64,000 nt of DNA from Holophagaceae bacterium (GTDB taxonomy: Bacteria; Acidobacteriota; Holophagae; Holophagales; Holophagaceae): the NCBI GenBank assembly GCA_021286765.1, contig JAJTBS010000003.1, forward strand, positions 124,001 to 188,000, given 5' to 3'. The translations under genes were made by a program, and so were the position numbers. The notes under the pieces are model-generated. The model saw only the letters and a program-made list of their open reading frames with translations. It was not told where the DNA came from and did not search any database. Below are positions 1-9,028 of this stretch, piece by piece (within the stretch, counting starts at the first letter, position 1; each line of letters starts with the position of its first letter).

Positions 1-67
1 TGTCCTGGGCTGTGATTTTCAATTCGTTTCTTTGAAATGCAGGGGCTTTCACCCGATCCTGGTGGGG

Positions 68-1531
68 ATGGCCCTCGATCCCACCCTCGACCCTGGCGCG
101 TCCAGCCCCCTCTACCTGCAGCTGCAGAGGAAACTCCGCGGCCTGATCCAGCAGGGGGAGTGGCGGCCGGGTTCGCGCCTGCCGGCGGTGCCGGAGCTGG
201 CCCAGCGCTGGGGCGTGCACCGCCTCACGGTGCTGAAGGCCATCGCCGGGCTGAAGCGCACGGGCTGGATCCAGACCGTGCAGGGCCGGGGCAGCTTCGT
301 GGCGCCCCGCCTGCCGGAGGCTCCGGGCCTGCGGGCCAGCAGCGAGTTCCCCTTCGAGGGCTCGCCTCTGCTGGTGCATGACGGCGAGCTGGGTTCCTGG
401 CTGGGCGAGACCCTGGAACGGGCCCAGGACACACACCTGGTGAGCTTCTCCGCCGGCTTCATCCCCTCCGACCTGCTGCCCGGCGAGCAGCTGCGGCGCC
501 TCACGGCCCAGGTGCTCAAGGACCTCGGCTCCGAAGCCTGGGTCTACTCGGCGCCGGCGGGCTATGCGCCCTACCTGGAGGCCGTGGGCCGCTGGCTGGA
601 GTCCGAGGGCGAGCCCATCGACGAAGGCTGGGGCATCCGCTCCATTCCCGGGGCCCAGTCGGGCCTGGCCCTGGCGCTGGAGTCGTTCACCGTGCCCGGC
701 GACCGGGTGCTGGTGGAGAGCCCCTGCTACGTGGGCATCCTGGCCCTCATCCGCGCCCTGGGCCGTGAGGCGGTGCCCGTGCCCGTGGACCGCCAGGGCC
801 TGGACCCCGAGCGCCTGGCCTCGGCCCTGCAGCGCAGTGAAGCCAAGATGCTCTTCACGGTGCCGAGCTTCCACAATCCCACGGGCATGACCCAGTCCAA
901 GGCCCGCCGGGAGCGCGTGCTGGCGCTCACCCGCGCCCACGGCGTGATCCTGGTGACGGATTCGGCCTACGGCGACCTGCGCTTCTCCGGCAACTCCCTC
1001 CCGCCCTTCCGCCGACTGGACGGCGCCGACCACGTCATCCACCTGGGCAGCTTCTCCAAGTCCCTGGCGGCGGGCCTGCGCATGGGCTACCTCATCGCCC
1101 GGCACGACCTGCTGCGGCGCATGGCCCCCATCCAGGAAGTGCAGACCATCGCCCAGCCGCCCCTCATGCAGGCCGTGGTGGCGCGCTTCCTCGACAACGG
1201 CGGCTTCCGCCGCCACCTGGCCCGCCTGCGCCGCGCCCTCAAAGAGCGCCGGGACGCCATGGTGGAGGCCCTGGCCGAGCACTTCCCACCCGGCACCCAG
1301 GTCTCCGAGCCCAAGGGCGGCATGCACCTCTGGGTGGTGATGCCCGAGGAGTTCTCCGCGCTGGACCTGCACCGGGACGCCCTGCAACACGGCCTGGGCT
1401 TCGCGCCGGGCCCTCTCTTCTTCGCCGATGGGCGTGGCACCAACTGCCTCCGCCTGAACTTCTCCACCCACGACCCTGAGACCACCCGGGAGGCCATCGC
1501 GCGCCTGGGGCACCTGGTCCACCGGGCCTGA
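68..1531 (+). CDS. MocR/PdxR-type GntR-family regulator with aminotransferase domain
   Basis: Two-domain protein. A GntR winged-helix N-terminus (about residues 10-80, with the SRLPAVPELAQRWGVHR helix-turn-helix and a GRGSFV end) is fused to a fold-type I aminotransferase domain. The PLP lysine lies in GSFSKSLAAGLRMGY near residue 331. Such proteins are usually PLP-dependent transcription regulators, sometimes true 2-aminoadipate-type aminotransferases. The open frame extends to a TTG at 32; I prefer the ATG at 68 because the GntR fold starts directly after it, but no strong ribosome binding site decides this. It lies 28 bases upstream of ilvE on the same strand, so it may regulate or be co-transcribed with branched-chain amino-acid metabolism. 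Confidence 0.82.
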   Translation: MALDPTLDPGASSPLYLQLQRKLRGLIQQGEWRPGSRLPAVPELAQRWGVHRLTVLKAIAGLKRTGWIQTVQGRGSFVAPRLPEAPGLRASSEFPFEGSPLLVHDGELGSWLGETLERAQDTHLVSFSAGFIPSDLLPGEQLRRLTAQVLKDLGSEAWVYSAPAGYAPYLEAVGRWLESEGEPIDEGWGIRSIPGAQSGLALALESFTVPGDRVLVESPCYVGILALIRALGREAVPVPVDRQGLDPERLASALQRSEAKMLFTVPSFHNPTGMTQSKARRERVLALTRAHGVILVTDSAYGDLRFSGNSLPPFRRLDGADHVIHLGSFSKSLAAGLRMGYLIARHDLLRRMAPIQEVQTIAQPPLMQAVVARFLDNGGFRRHLARLRRALKERRDAMVEALAEHFPPGTQVSEPKGGMHLWVVMPEEFSALDLHRDALQHGLGFAPGPLFFADGRGTNCLRLNFSTHDPETTREAIARLGHLVHRA

Positions 1532-1559
1532 TCCGATCCCCCTCCACCAAGGAGTTCCT

Positions 1560-2672
1560 GTGAGCCACGCCATGACCGACGCCACGATCGAGATCCGTCC
1601 TTCCGCCCACCCCGCCACCCCTGAGGAGCGGGCCGTGCGCATGACGAACCCAGGCTTCGGCCGCATCTTCACCGATCACATGGTGGTGGTGCCCTACAAG
1701 GAGGGCGAGGGCTGGGGCAAGGGCGTGCTGAAAGCCTATGGCCCCCTGGAGATGGATCCCGCCGCCTCTGTGCTGCACTACGGCCAGGCCATCTTCGAGG
1801 GCTTCAAGGCCTACAAGCAGCCCGACGGCAGCATCGCCTCCTTCCGCCCTGAGGCCAATTCCCGGCGCTTCAACGCCTCCGCCGCCCGCCTCGCCATGCC
1901 CGAGCTGCCGGAGGCCATCTTCATCGGCGCGGCCAAGGCCCTCATCACGCAGGACCAGGCCTGGGTGCCCGGCAACCTGGGCGAGAGCCTCTACATGCGC
2001 CCCCTCATGATCGCCACGGAAGCCGCCCTGGGCGTGCGCCCCAGCAACGAGTACCTCTTCGTGCTGCTGGCCAGCCCCAGCGGCGCCTATTTCCCCGCGG
2101 GCGTGAAGCCCGTCACGGTGTGGATCTCCGATGACTTCGTCCGGGCCGCGCCCGGCGGCACCGGCTTCGCGAAGTGCGCGGGCAACTACGCCGCCAGCCT
2201 CGTGGCCCAGCGCCAGGCCAAGGAGGAGGGCTGCGACCAGGTGGTGTGGCTCGACGCCATCGAGCGCAACTACATCGAGGAGATGGGCGGCATGAACATC
2301 TTCTTCGTCTACCAGGAGAAGGGCGAGACCGTCGTCGTCACGCCCGAGCTCACCGGCACCCTGCTGCCCGGCATCACCCGCGACAGCCTGCTGCAGCTGG
2401 CCCGGGAGCAGGGCTTCCGGGCCGAGGAGCGCAAGATCACCGTGGACGAGTGGAGGAACGCCATCGCCGAGGGCCGCATGACCGAGGCCTTCGCCTGCGG
2501 CACCGCCGCCGTCATCACCCCCGTGGGCCACGTGAAGTCGCGCCGCGGCAACTGGGACATCAACGGCGGGCAGACCGGCCCCGTGGCCGCGCGGCTCCGC
2601 GAAGTCCTGCTGGACCTCCAGCATGGCCGCGTGCCCGATACCCACGGCTGGATGAAGAAGATCGTCGGCTAG
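1560..2672 (+). CDS. ilvE: branched-chain amino-acid aminotransferase
   Basis: PLP fold-type IV aminotransferase of 370 aa, the usual length for the longer BCAT form. It interconverts leucine, isoleucine and valine with their 2-oxo acids using 2-oxoglutarate. Visible signatures are YGQAIFEGFKAY near residue 80, the PLP-lysine region FAKCAGNYAAS near residue 205 and the EEMGGMNIFFV segment. GTG at 1560 is chosen because AAGGAG at 1549-1554 sits five bases upstream; an in-frame ATG at 1572 is the alternative. It follows the MocR-type regulator closely and ends before a strong hairpin, so the two genes form a short transcription unit. Confidence 0.93.
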   Translation: MSHAMTDATIEIRPSAHPATPEERAVRMTNPGFGRIFTDHMVVVPYKEGEGWGKGVLKAYGPLEMDPAASVLHYGQAIFEGFKAYKQPDGSIASFRPEANSRRFNASAARLAMPELPEAIFIGAAKALITQDQAWVPGNLGESLYMRPLMIATEAALGVRPSNEYLFVLLASPSGAYFPAGVKPVTVWISDDFVRAAPGGTGFAKCAGNYAASLVAQRQAKEEGCDQVVWLDAIERNYIEEMGGMNIFFVYQEKGETVVVTPELTGTLLPGITRDSLLQLAREQGFRAEERKITVDEWRNAIAEGRMTEAFACGTAAVITPVGHVKSRRGNWDINGGQTGPVAARLREVLLDLQHGRVPDTHGWMKKIVG

Positions 2673-2691
2673 AGGTCCGCAACCTCACAGC

Positions 2692-2718
2692 ACAAGGCCC
2701 GCCATCGGCGGGCCTTGT
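2692..2718 (+). terminator. hairpin terminator after ilvE
   Basis: Perfect 12-bp inverted repeat (ACAAGGCCCGCC / GGCGGGCCTTGT) with a 3-base loop, placed between the stop of ilvE and the stop of the convergent hydrolase. It lacks a clear T-run on the plus strand, so it may be a bidirectional or factor-assisted terminator. Confidence 0.65.
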
Positions 2719-2740
2719 CGTGTCGGATGAATGATCAGGG

Positions 2741-3676
2741 TTAGGCCGTCCTGGCCTCGGCTGAAGGCGCCTCTCCGAGCGCTCGCCGCAATGCGGCCAG
2801 GAAGCGCTCCGGCGCCTCCTGCTGGGGGACGTGCCCGCAGCGCTCCAGGGCGATGAGCTCCACGTCGGGCAGGGCCGCCCGCATGCGCTCAGCGTAGGCC
2901 AAGGGCATGAACCCGTCGGAGAGGCCCCAGATCAGGCGCACGGGGGTCTGGAGGGTCTCGAGCTGGGCCTCCGTGAGCGCCCAGTCCCCCATGGTGGGCG
3001 TGGTGGCCACGAAGCGGGCGAAGGGGCCGCTGCGGGACCGGCGCACCAGATCATCCAGGACATGGTCGGGGATGGCGGGGCTGCTGGCATCCCGCAGCCG
3101 GGCCATGGTGTCGCGGGCCTCCTCGCGGGTGGCAGGCAGCATGCGCACACTTGCATCGGCGCCTGCCAGGGGGCCGCCGTTGACAGCGACGATGCGTGCC
3201 ACCCACTCCGGGTGCCGCGTGGCCAGCAGCATCGCCATCCAACCGCCCAGCGAGTTGCCGATGAGCGTGACCGGACGGCCCTGGGCCTGGCTGATGAGGA
3301 CGGCTTCGAGGCCCGCGACGATGTCGGCGGCCTGGATGGGACCCGTGCGGGGCGCGCTCTCGCCGTGCCCCGCCAGGTCCGGGATCACCAGGGTGTAGCG
3401 GCCAGCCAGGGCCCGGGCGGACTGCAGCCAGGTTCCCGCCTGGTGTCCCGCGCCGTGGAGGAACACCAGCACGGGGCCCGTGCCGCCCACGAAGACGGTC
3501 TGGGGACCGGCGGGCGAGGGGACCAAGCGCTTCTCCAGGCCCGCCCGGACCAGGGCCCGCCGCGTGCCCCAGTCCCAGAGTTCCAGGGGGCGCTTGAGCA
3601 TCAGCCAGGCGGAGGCGAGAACGGTGACGAGGAGGGCGCCCAGCAGCAGGGCACCCAGGATCCATCCCAAAGACAT
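2741..3676 (-). CDS. membrane-anchored alpha/beta hydrolase
   Basis: 311-aa alpha/beta-hydrolase. An N-terminal hydrophobic segment (residues about 5-27) suggests a membrane anchor. The catalytic residues are visible: oxyanion region FLHGAGHQAG near residue 72, nucleophile S142 in GNSLGGW, D253 in GLSDGF and H281 in CGHVPQQ. It is the last gene of the long minus-strand catabolic operon, nine bases after a KAS III-like gene. The likely role is hydrolysis of an ester, thioester or C-C bond of the pathway intermediate; the substrate cannot be read from sequence. Confidence 0.8.
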   Translation of the reverse strand: MSLGWILGALLLGALLVTVLASAWLMLKRPLELWDWGTRRALVRAGLEKRLVPSPAGPQTVFVGGTGPVLVFLHGAGHQAGTWLQSARALAGRYTLVIPDLAGHGESAPRTGPIQAADIVAGLEAVLISQAQGRPVTLIGNSLGGWMAMLLATRHPEWVARIVAVNGGPLAGADASVRMLPATREEARDTMARLRDASSPAIPDHVLDDLVRRSRSGPFARFVATTPTMGDWALTEAQLETLQTPVRLIWGLSDGFMPLAYAERMRAALPDVELIALERCGHVPQQEAPERFLAALRRALGEAPSAEARTA

Positions 3677-3685
3677 GCGAACTCC

Positions 3686-4699
3686 CTATTCGGAATACGG
3701 GCCCCACTGGAGGGTGGTGGCGGCCCAGACGAACCCGAGCCCGGCGCCGACAAACACGATGCGGGAGCCGTCATGGATCTTCCCGTCCCGGAGGCCCAAC
3801 TCCAGGGAGAGCACCTGGTCGTTCTGGCCCAGATGGCCGTACTCATCGAGGTAGGTGCTCTGCTCGGGTTTCAGGCCAAGCTCCGCCAGCACGGCATCAT
3901 GGGCGCTGCGCTTGAAGTGGAGGATGGCCAGGTAGTCGAGGTCCTGCTCTGAGAAGCCAGACAACCGCAGCGAATCCCGGATCACGGCGTAGAAGTTGGG
4001 CATGGTCACCTCACCCAGCTTGGCCTTGAAGGCCGGCTCGTCGGGCACCACGAAGTGCGCGCGCTCGGCATCCCCGGGGGCCGGGGGCCAGGCCTTGGAG
4101 CCCAGGGCGGGCACGATGCACATCTCGGAGAGGGAGCCATCGCCCCGGAAGGCCGACGCCAGGATGGCGTTGCGGCCGGCGTTCTTCTTCAGCACCAGGG
4201 CGGAGCCGCCCGAGCCGATGTCGAGCATGAACCGGGTCTCGGGCACGGCCGGGTCGATGAGGTCGTTGTTGCGGTAGCCGGAGACGAGGAGGACGGTTTC
4301 CAGCTCGGGGTGGGTGGTCATGAGCGCCTTGGCCACGTCCAGGGCGGCCATCATGGAGCCGCACATGGCCTCCATGTCGAAACTCCAGGCCTGCTTCGCG
4401 CCGAGCTGGTTGGCCACGTAGAGGCCGGCCAGCCAGCAGGGGTAGTCCTTGTGCTGGGCGCCGCACCAGATCACCAGATCCACCGCGCCACCCTCGATTC
4501 CCGCCTGGTCCAGGGCCTTGCGGGCCGCGGCCAGGCCCATGAAGGCCGTGGTCTCGCCGGGCCCGGCGACGGGCTTGCCCTTCACGCCGAATTTCAGGGC
4601 GATGATGTCCTCGGGAATGCCCGTGGCGGCAGCCAGGTCCGCCGCCGTCACGCGCGTGGACGGGACCCAATTCCCGTATCCGATGATGCCTACATGCAT
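3686..4699 (-). CDS. KAS III-like (FabH-family) protein, noncanonical active site
   Basis: 337-aa thiolase-fold protein of the 3-oxoacyl-ACP synthase III/HMG-CoA synthase type. The nucleophile is C113 (SFDMEAMCGSM) and a histidine is kept at H261 (LHFKRS), but the third FabH catalytic residue, Asn, is replaced by H289 (YGHLGQ). This makes a fatty-acid-initiation role unlikely. It more probably condenses or cleaves an acyl-CoA in the surrounding catabolic pathway. The start at 4699 (MHVGIIGYGN) is preferred: translation upstream of it is low-complexity and overlaps the CoA-transferase gene. Confidence 0.82.
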   Translation of the reverse strand: MHVGIIGYGNWVPSTRVTAADLAAATGIPEDIIALKFGVKGKPVAGPGETTAFMGLAAARKALDQAGIEGGAVDLVIWCGAQHKDYPCWLAGLYVANQLGAKQAWSFDMEAMCGSMMAALDVAKALMTTHPELETVLLVSGYRNNDLIDPAVPETRFMLDIGSGGSALVLKKNAGRNAILASAFRGDGSLSEMCIVPALGSKAWPPAPGDAERAHFVVPDEPAFKAKLGEVTMPNFYAVIRDSLRLSGFSEQDLDYLAILHFKRSAHDAVLAELGLKPEQSTYLDEYGHLGQNDQVLSLELGLRDGKIHDGSRIVFVGAGLGFVWAATTLQWGPYSE

Positions 4700-4742
4700 G
4701 GCACACACTCCATGGAAGTTCGTGTTGAAAGGTCCAGCCTGA

Positions 4743-6050
4743 TCACAGGTAGCCGAGCGCCCGCGCCTGTTCGGTGAGGTCGGCACGGAAGTCCGGGTGG
4801 GCGATGGCGATGAGCTCCCGCGTCCGCTCGCGCACGGTGCGGCCCCGCAGGCGGGCGACGCCATGCTCGGTGACCACGTGGTCCACGTGCGAGCGGTGCA
4901 GGGTCACGGCGGAGCCCGGGGGCAGCGTCGGCGTGATGGTGGAGACGGTGCCGTTCTTGGCGGTGCTGTAGCAGGCGATGATGCTCTTGCCCAGGTCGTC
5001 GAAGCCGGCCACCGCGCCCTGCGCCGTGTCGGACTGGCCGCCGGTGCCCGAGTACTGCTGGGCGCCGATGGACTCGCTGGCCACCTGGCCGGTGAAGTCC
5101 ACGGAGATGCAGGTGTTCACGGAGACCATGCGCGAGTTCTGCGCGACGATGGCGGGGTTGTTCACCCAGCTGCCGCGCTGGAACTCCACGGCCACGTTGT
5201 CGTCCAGCCAGTCGTAGAACTTCCGTGAGCCCATGGCGAAGGTGGTGAGGAACTTGCCCGGCTTCAGGGCCTTCCGGCCGTTGGTGATGACGCCCATCTG
5301 GTAGAGCTCCATCATGGAATCCACGAGCATCTCCGTGTGGACGCCCAGGTCCTTCTTGTCCTTGAGGGCGAGGGCGGCGGCATTGGGGATGCCGCCGATG
5401 CCCAGCTGCAGCGTCGAGCCGTCCTCCACGAGGTCCGCGATGTAGGCGCCGATCCGGAGGTCGGTCTCGTTGGGAACGGGCGCCGGCAGGGAAGGCACTT
5501 CCTGGTCGTGCTCCACGAAGTAGTCCACCTCGGACACGTGGACCTGGGTGTCGCCGAAGGTGCGCGGGAGGCGGGGGTTCACCTCCAGGACGACGAGCCG
5601 GGCGTGGTCCATGATGTCCTTCTCGTAGGTGATGCCCAGCGAAAGGGAGACGAAGCCGTGCTTGTCGGGCGGCGTGCAGGTCCCGAAGAAGATGTCGGGC
5701 CGGCGCGCGTGGATCCGGTCCGTGGCCGCGCGGTGGAGCATGTTCGGCACGTAGGTGACGGTGCCTGTTCCCGCCTTGAGGGCCGCGCGGGAGCCCGGGG
5801 CGTGGAACCAGGAGGCCAGCTCAAAGCGGCCCTGCATTTCCTTCTTCATGTAGAAGTCGTATTCCTTGAGGGTGAGCACGGAGAACACTCGGACGTTCTG
5901 CACGCGGTCCCCCACGATGTGGAAGCGCGACATGCAGCCCTGGGGCTCCGAGGCGCACTGCGCGACGATCACGTCCTGGTCGCTCTGGATATGCGCGACC
6001 GCCTCATCAATGGCGATCCGCTTGCTGCGGTAGAGGTCCTGGACATTCAT
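4743..6050 (-). CDS. acetyl-CoA hydrolase/CoA-transferase family protein
   Basis: 435-aa protein of the acetyl-CoA hydrolase/4-hydroxybutyrate (or succinate) CoA-transferase family. These enzymes move CoA between carboxylic acids via a glutamyl-CoA thioester. The glycine-rich QLGIGGIPNAAALAL segment and the C-terminal VARLRGRTVRERTRELIAIA region are typical, and the length fits. The start at 6050 gives MNVQDLYRSKRIAIDEAV. It lies between an alpha/beta hydrolase and a KAS III-like gene, so it is the obvious candidate for activating the imported acid with CoA without spending ATP. Confidence 0.87.
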   Translation of the reverse strand: MNVQDLYRSKRIAIDEAVAHIQSDQDVIVAQCASEPQGCMSRFHIVGDRVQNVRVFSVLTLKEYDFYMKKEMQGRFELASWFHAPGSRAALKAGTGTVTYVPNMLHRAATDRIHARRPDIFFGTCTPPDKHGFVSLSLGITYEKDIMDHARLVVLEVNPRLPRTFGDTQVHVSEVDYFVEHDQEVPSLPAPVPNETDLRIGAYIADLVEDGSTLQLGIGGIPNAAALALKDKKDLGVHTEMLVDSMMELYQMGVITNGRKALKPGKFLTTFAMGSRKFYDWLDDNVAVEFQRGSWVNNPAIVAQNSRMVSVNTCISVDFTGQVASESIGAQQYSGTGGQSDTAQGAVAGFDDLGKSIIACYSTAKNGTVSTITPTLPPGSAVTLHRSHVDHVVTEHGVARLRGRTVRERTRELIAIAHPDFRADLTEQARALGYL

Positions 6051-6088
6051 GGCAACTCCTGAAAGGAACCTGGGGCTTTCCGACGCGC

Positions 6089-6886
6089 TCACGCGCCGTG
6101 CTTGGCCAGGAATCCGAGAATGAGGGTGTTGACCTCCGCCGCCCGCTCCACGACGACGACATGGCCGGCCCCTGCGATGAGGTGGAATTCGGCGCCGGGG
6201 ATGGCCCGGTGCATGAACTCCCCGTACTTCCGCGGCTTGAGGAGGTCGAGCTCCGCCGAGAGGATGCAGGTGGGCACCTGGATGCGGTGCAGGTCGGCGC
6301 GGACATCGAACCTCTGGAAGCTCTCGATGAGGCGCACGGCGGCGGGCAGGTCGAGGGTGGCGTAGCGGGCCTCGGCCAGGGGAATCAGGTCCGGGCGCTC
6401 CGCCAGGAAGGCCTCGGAATAGACATCGGCATAGATGAGCCGGAAGAAGGCCTGCCCGTCGCCGAGCTGGGCCGCCAGCCGCCAGCGTTCCACCATGGCC
6501 GCGCACAGGGCCTCGCTGTGGGAGACCGAGGCGATGATCACCAAGCTGCGGCAGCGCTCCGGATGCCGGAGGCCCATGAGCAGGTTCAGCTCGCCGCCGT
6601 ACGAGGTGCCAACCATGTGGGCCGGGCCCAGATGCAGGGCATCCATGAGCGCCGCCAGGTCCTCGGCGTGCAGGTCCAGGGAGTACTCGCCCTCGGGATG
6701 CCCGCTCCGGCCTTGGCCCCGCATGTCGTAGGCCAACACCCGGTACCGCCGGGCCAGCTCGGGCAGCTGGAAGCCCCAGGCGGCCGTGCTCATGAAGATG
6801 CCGTTGTTGAGCACCAGCAGCTCACCACCTTCAGGGCCGTGGAACTCATAGTAAAGATCGACGTGGTTCACGTGCAGGTGCGGCAT
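6089..6886 (-). CDS. alpha/beta hydrolase (3-oxoadipate enol-lactonase-like)
   Basis: 265-aa soluble alpha/beta hydrolase with YDMRGQGRSGHPEGEYSL, nucleophile S95 in VGTSYGGE, an acidic residue in SAELDLLKP and H in GAGHVVVVE. The pattern is that of enol-lactonases and C-C or ester hydrolases such as PcaD-like proteins. It sits 36 bases downstream of livM and 38 upstream of the CoA-transferase gene, inside the catabolic operon. Ring-fission-product or lactone hydrolysis is plausible but the substrate is unknown. Confidence 0.82.
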   Translation of the reverse strand: MPHLHVNHVDLYYEFHGPEGGELLVLNNGIFMSTAAWGFQLPELARRYRVLAYDMRGQGRSGHPEGEYSLDLHAEDLAALMDALHLGPAHMVGTSYGGELNLLMGLRHPERCRSLVIIASVSHSEALCAAMVERWRLAAQLGDGQAFFRLIYADVYSEAFLAERPDLIPLAEARYATLDLPAAVRLIESFQRFDVRADLHRIQVPTCILSAELDLLKPRKYGEFMHRAIPGAEFHLIAGAGHVVVVERAAEVNTLILGFLAKHGA

Positions 6887-6922
6887 GGTGGATCACCTCC
6901 CGGAGATCCGGAATCGTGGAGA

Positions 6923-7996
6923 TCAGGCCTTGGCGCGGGACTTGGCCCGGAGCTTGCCGACGATGCCCGTGGGGAAGCGGTAGACGCTCAGGACGAAGAG
7001 GATGCCCAGCCAGAGCAGCCAACGGTCGGGATGCAGCAGGTCCCGCACCAGGGGCACCTTCGCCATCCCCTCGCTGGCCAGCTTCATCAGGTCCTGCAGG
7101 TAGTTCTGCACGAGGATGAACAGCGTGGCGCCCACCACCGAGCCGTAGAGGGTCCCCATGCCGCCGATCACCACCATGAGCAGGATGTCGATCATGATCT
7201 CGAAGGAGAGCGAGGTGTCGGGGCCGTTGTAGCGCAGCCACAGGGCCAGCAGGGCACCCGCCAGGGTGGCGAAGCCCGCCGAGAGGACATTGGAATAGGT
7301 GCGGTACACCACGGTCCGGTAGCCCAGAGCCTCGGCCCGGAAGGCGTTCTCGCGGATGGCCTGCAGCACGCGGCCGAAGGGCGAGTTGACGATGCGCAGC
7401 ATGAGCAGGAAAAGCACCAGGGTGGTGGCCACCAGCAGGTAGAAGGCGATCAGGCGGCCATCCAGGGACACGCCCAGGAAGGGGTGCTCCGAGAGGGAGA
7501 AGCCCGGCGAGAGCAGCTCCGGCACCTTGAAGGTCAGGCCATCCTCGCCGCCGGTGAACTCCGACAGCTGGGAGGCGAAGGTCTGGAAGGCCGTGGCCAC
7601 GGCCAGGGTGATCATGGCGTAGAACATGGCCTTCACCCGCAGGCTGAACAGGCCGATCACCAGGGACAGCGCCAGGGAGAGGAGCAGGGCGGAACCCGCG
7701 CCCACGGCCACGGCGGTCCAGGTGGGACCCATGCGGTTCAGGGCGATGGCCACGCCGTAGGCGCCGATGCCGAAGAACATGGTGTGGGCGAAGGACACGA
7801 TGCCGGTGTAGCCCAGCAGGAGGTCGAAGCTGGACACCAGCACGATGAACACGCAGACCTTGGCCGCCACGTTCAGGGCCTTGGCCCCCGGAAAAGCGAA
7901 CGGGGTGAGCAGGAGCCCCGCCAGGATGGCCAGCAGGATCAGCGCGAGCACGCGGCTGCGAGGCAGGTCGCCGGAAAGCAGGCGGCGGAGGATCAT
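6923..7996 (-). CDS. livM: branched-chain-type ABC transporter permease LivM
   Basis: 357-aa inner-membrane permease with about nine or ten hydrophobic segments and the LivM/LivH family pattern (GYTGIVSFAHTMFFGIGAYG near the N-terminal third, AIRENAFRAEALG cytoplasmic loop). It pairs with LivH and the ATPases LivG and LivF to import branched-chain amino acids or, in catabolic clusters, other carboxylates. The ATG at 7996 overlaps the livH stop (ATGA), indicating translational coupling. Confidence 0.9.
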   Translation of the reverse strand: MILRRLLSGDLPRSRVLALILLAILAGLLLTPFAFPGAKALNVAAKVCVFIVLVSSFDLLLGYTGIVSFAHTMFFGIGAYGVAIALNRMGPTWTAVAVGAGSALLLSLALSLVIGLFSLRVKAMFYAMITLAVATAFQTFASQLSEFTGGEDGLTFKVPELLSPGFSLSEHPFLGVSLDGRLIAFYLLVATTLVLFLLMLRIVNSPFGRVLQAIRENAFRAEALGYRTVVYRTYSNVLSAGFATLAGALLALWLRYNGPDTSLSFEIMIDILLMVVIGGMGTLYGSVVGATLFILVQNYLQDLMKLASEGMAKVPLVRDLLHPDRWLLWLGILFVLSVYRFPTGIVGKLRAKSRAKA

Positions 7997-9015
7997 CGCT
8001 TCCCCACGGGATAGAGCCCTTCGGGCCGCCACATCAGGACGATCACCATCAGGAGGATGTTGGAGAAGAGGGCCACCTTGGGGGCCAGGAAGCCGGCATA
8101 GTTCGCCACCAGGCCCACCAGCAGGGAACCGATGAAGCAGCCGCCCACGGAGCCCATGCCGCCGATGATGATGACGATGAAGAGCAGCACGTTGATCTGG
8201 CCCCCCATCTCGGGCGTGACCGTCTGCTGGTAGAGGCCCCACATGACGCCGCCCAGGCCCGCCAGGGCGGAGCCGGCCACGAAGACGCCGATGAACAGCC
8301 GGCCGATGCGGTAGCCCAGGCTCTCCACCATTTCGCGGTCCTGGACACCGGCCCGGATCAGCAGGCCCAGCTTGGTCCGGCTCAGCACCCAGAACATGGC
8401 GGCGAACACCGCGAGGCCCACGACGACGGAGACGAGCCGGTACTTCTCCACGGCCGCCTCGCCGAACAGCAGGGAACCGCGGAAGGCCACCGGCAGCGGG
8501 AGGGGGATGGCCTGGGCCCCCCAGATGACCTTGATCAGCTCGACGCCGACGATCATCCCGCCCATGGTGATCATGATCTGCTTCAGGGGCTGGCCGTAGA
8601 CCGGGCGGATGATCAGGCGCTCGAAGGCGAGGCCCACGCCCCCGGCCACCAGCATGGCTGCGGCCATGGCCGGAAGCACGGCCAGCAGGTTGCGGGCCAG
8701 GGATTCGCTTTCGGTCCAGCCCGCCATGCGGCCCAGCACCGAGGTGGCGAGGAAGGCGCCGAGGGTGATGAACACCCCGTGGCCGAAGTTGAGCACATCC
8801 ATGAGGCCGAAGACCAGGGTGAGGCCCGAGGCGATGATGAAGATGATCATGCCCATGGCCAGGCCGGCGAAGGTGAGGGTCACCCAGGTGGAGAAGGACC
8901 CGACGAGCGGGATGGCCGCCAGGGCCAGCACGGGTAGCAGCAGCAGGGGGATCCGGTCCGGACGCACGGTCGGCAAGGCGTCCAGGGCCGGGGTTGAGGT
9001 GGTGGCAGCGTTCAT
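7993..9015 (-). CDS. livH: branched-chain-type ABC transporter permease LivH
   Basis: 340-aa permease with the LivH signature GLTLVFGLMDVLNFGHGVF and the cytoplasmic loop QDREMVESLGYRIGR, followed by GGMGSVGGCFIGS. The start at 9015 gives MNAATTSTPALDALPTV, a short cytoplasmic tail before the first membrane segment. It is embedded between livF and livM in the operon. Confidence 0.9.
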   Translation of the reverse strand: MNAATTSTPALDALPTVRPDRIPLLLLPVLALAAIPLVGSFSTWVTLTFAGLAMGMIIFIIASGLTLVFGLMDVLNFGHGVFITLGAFLATSVLGRMAGWTESESLARNLLAVLPAMAAAMLVAGGVGLAFERLIIRPVYGQPLKQIMITMGGMIVGVELIKVIWGAQAIPLPLPVAFRGSLLFGEAAVEKYRLVSVVVGLAVFAAMFWVLSRTKLGLLIRAGVQDREMVESLGYRIGRLFIGVFVAGSALAGLGGVMWGLYQQTVTPEMGGQINVLLFIVIIIGGMGSVGGCFIGSLLVGLVANYAGFLAPKVALFSNILLMVIVLMWRPEGLYPVGKR

Positions 9016-9028
9016 CGGCGGTTCCTCA

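Noticed and set aside
3686-4699. FabH for fatty-acid initiation
   Set aside because: The Asn of the triad is His289 and the gene sits in a catabolic operon without other fab genes, so a housekeeping FabH name would mislead.
6098-8014. 638-codon plus-strand open frame opposite livM and hydrolase
   Set aside because: Shadow of well-identified transporter genes; low-complexity H/G/Q-rich translation.
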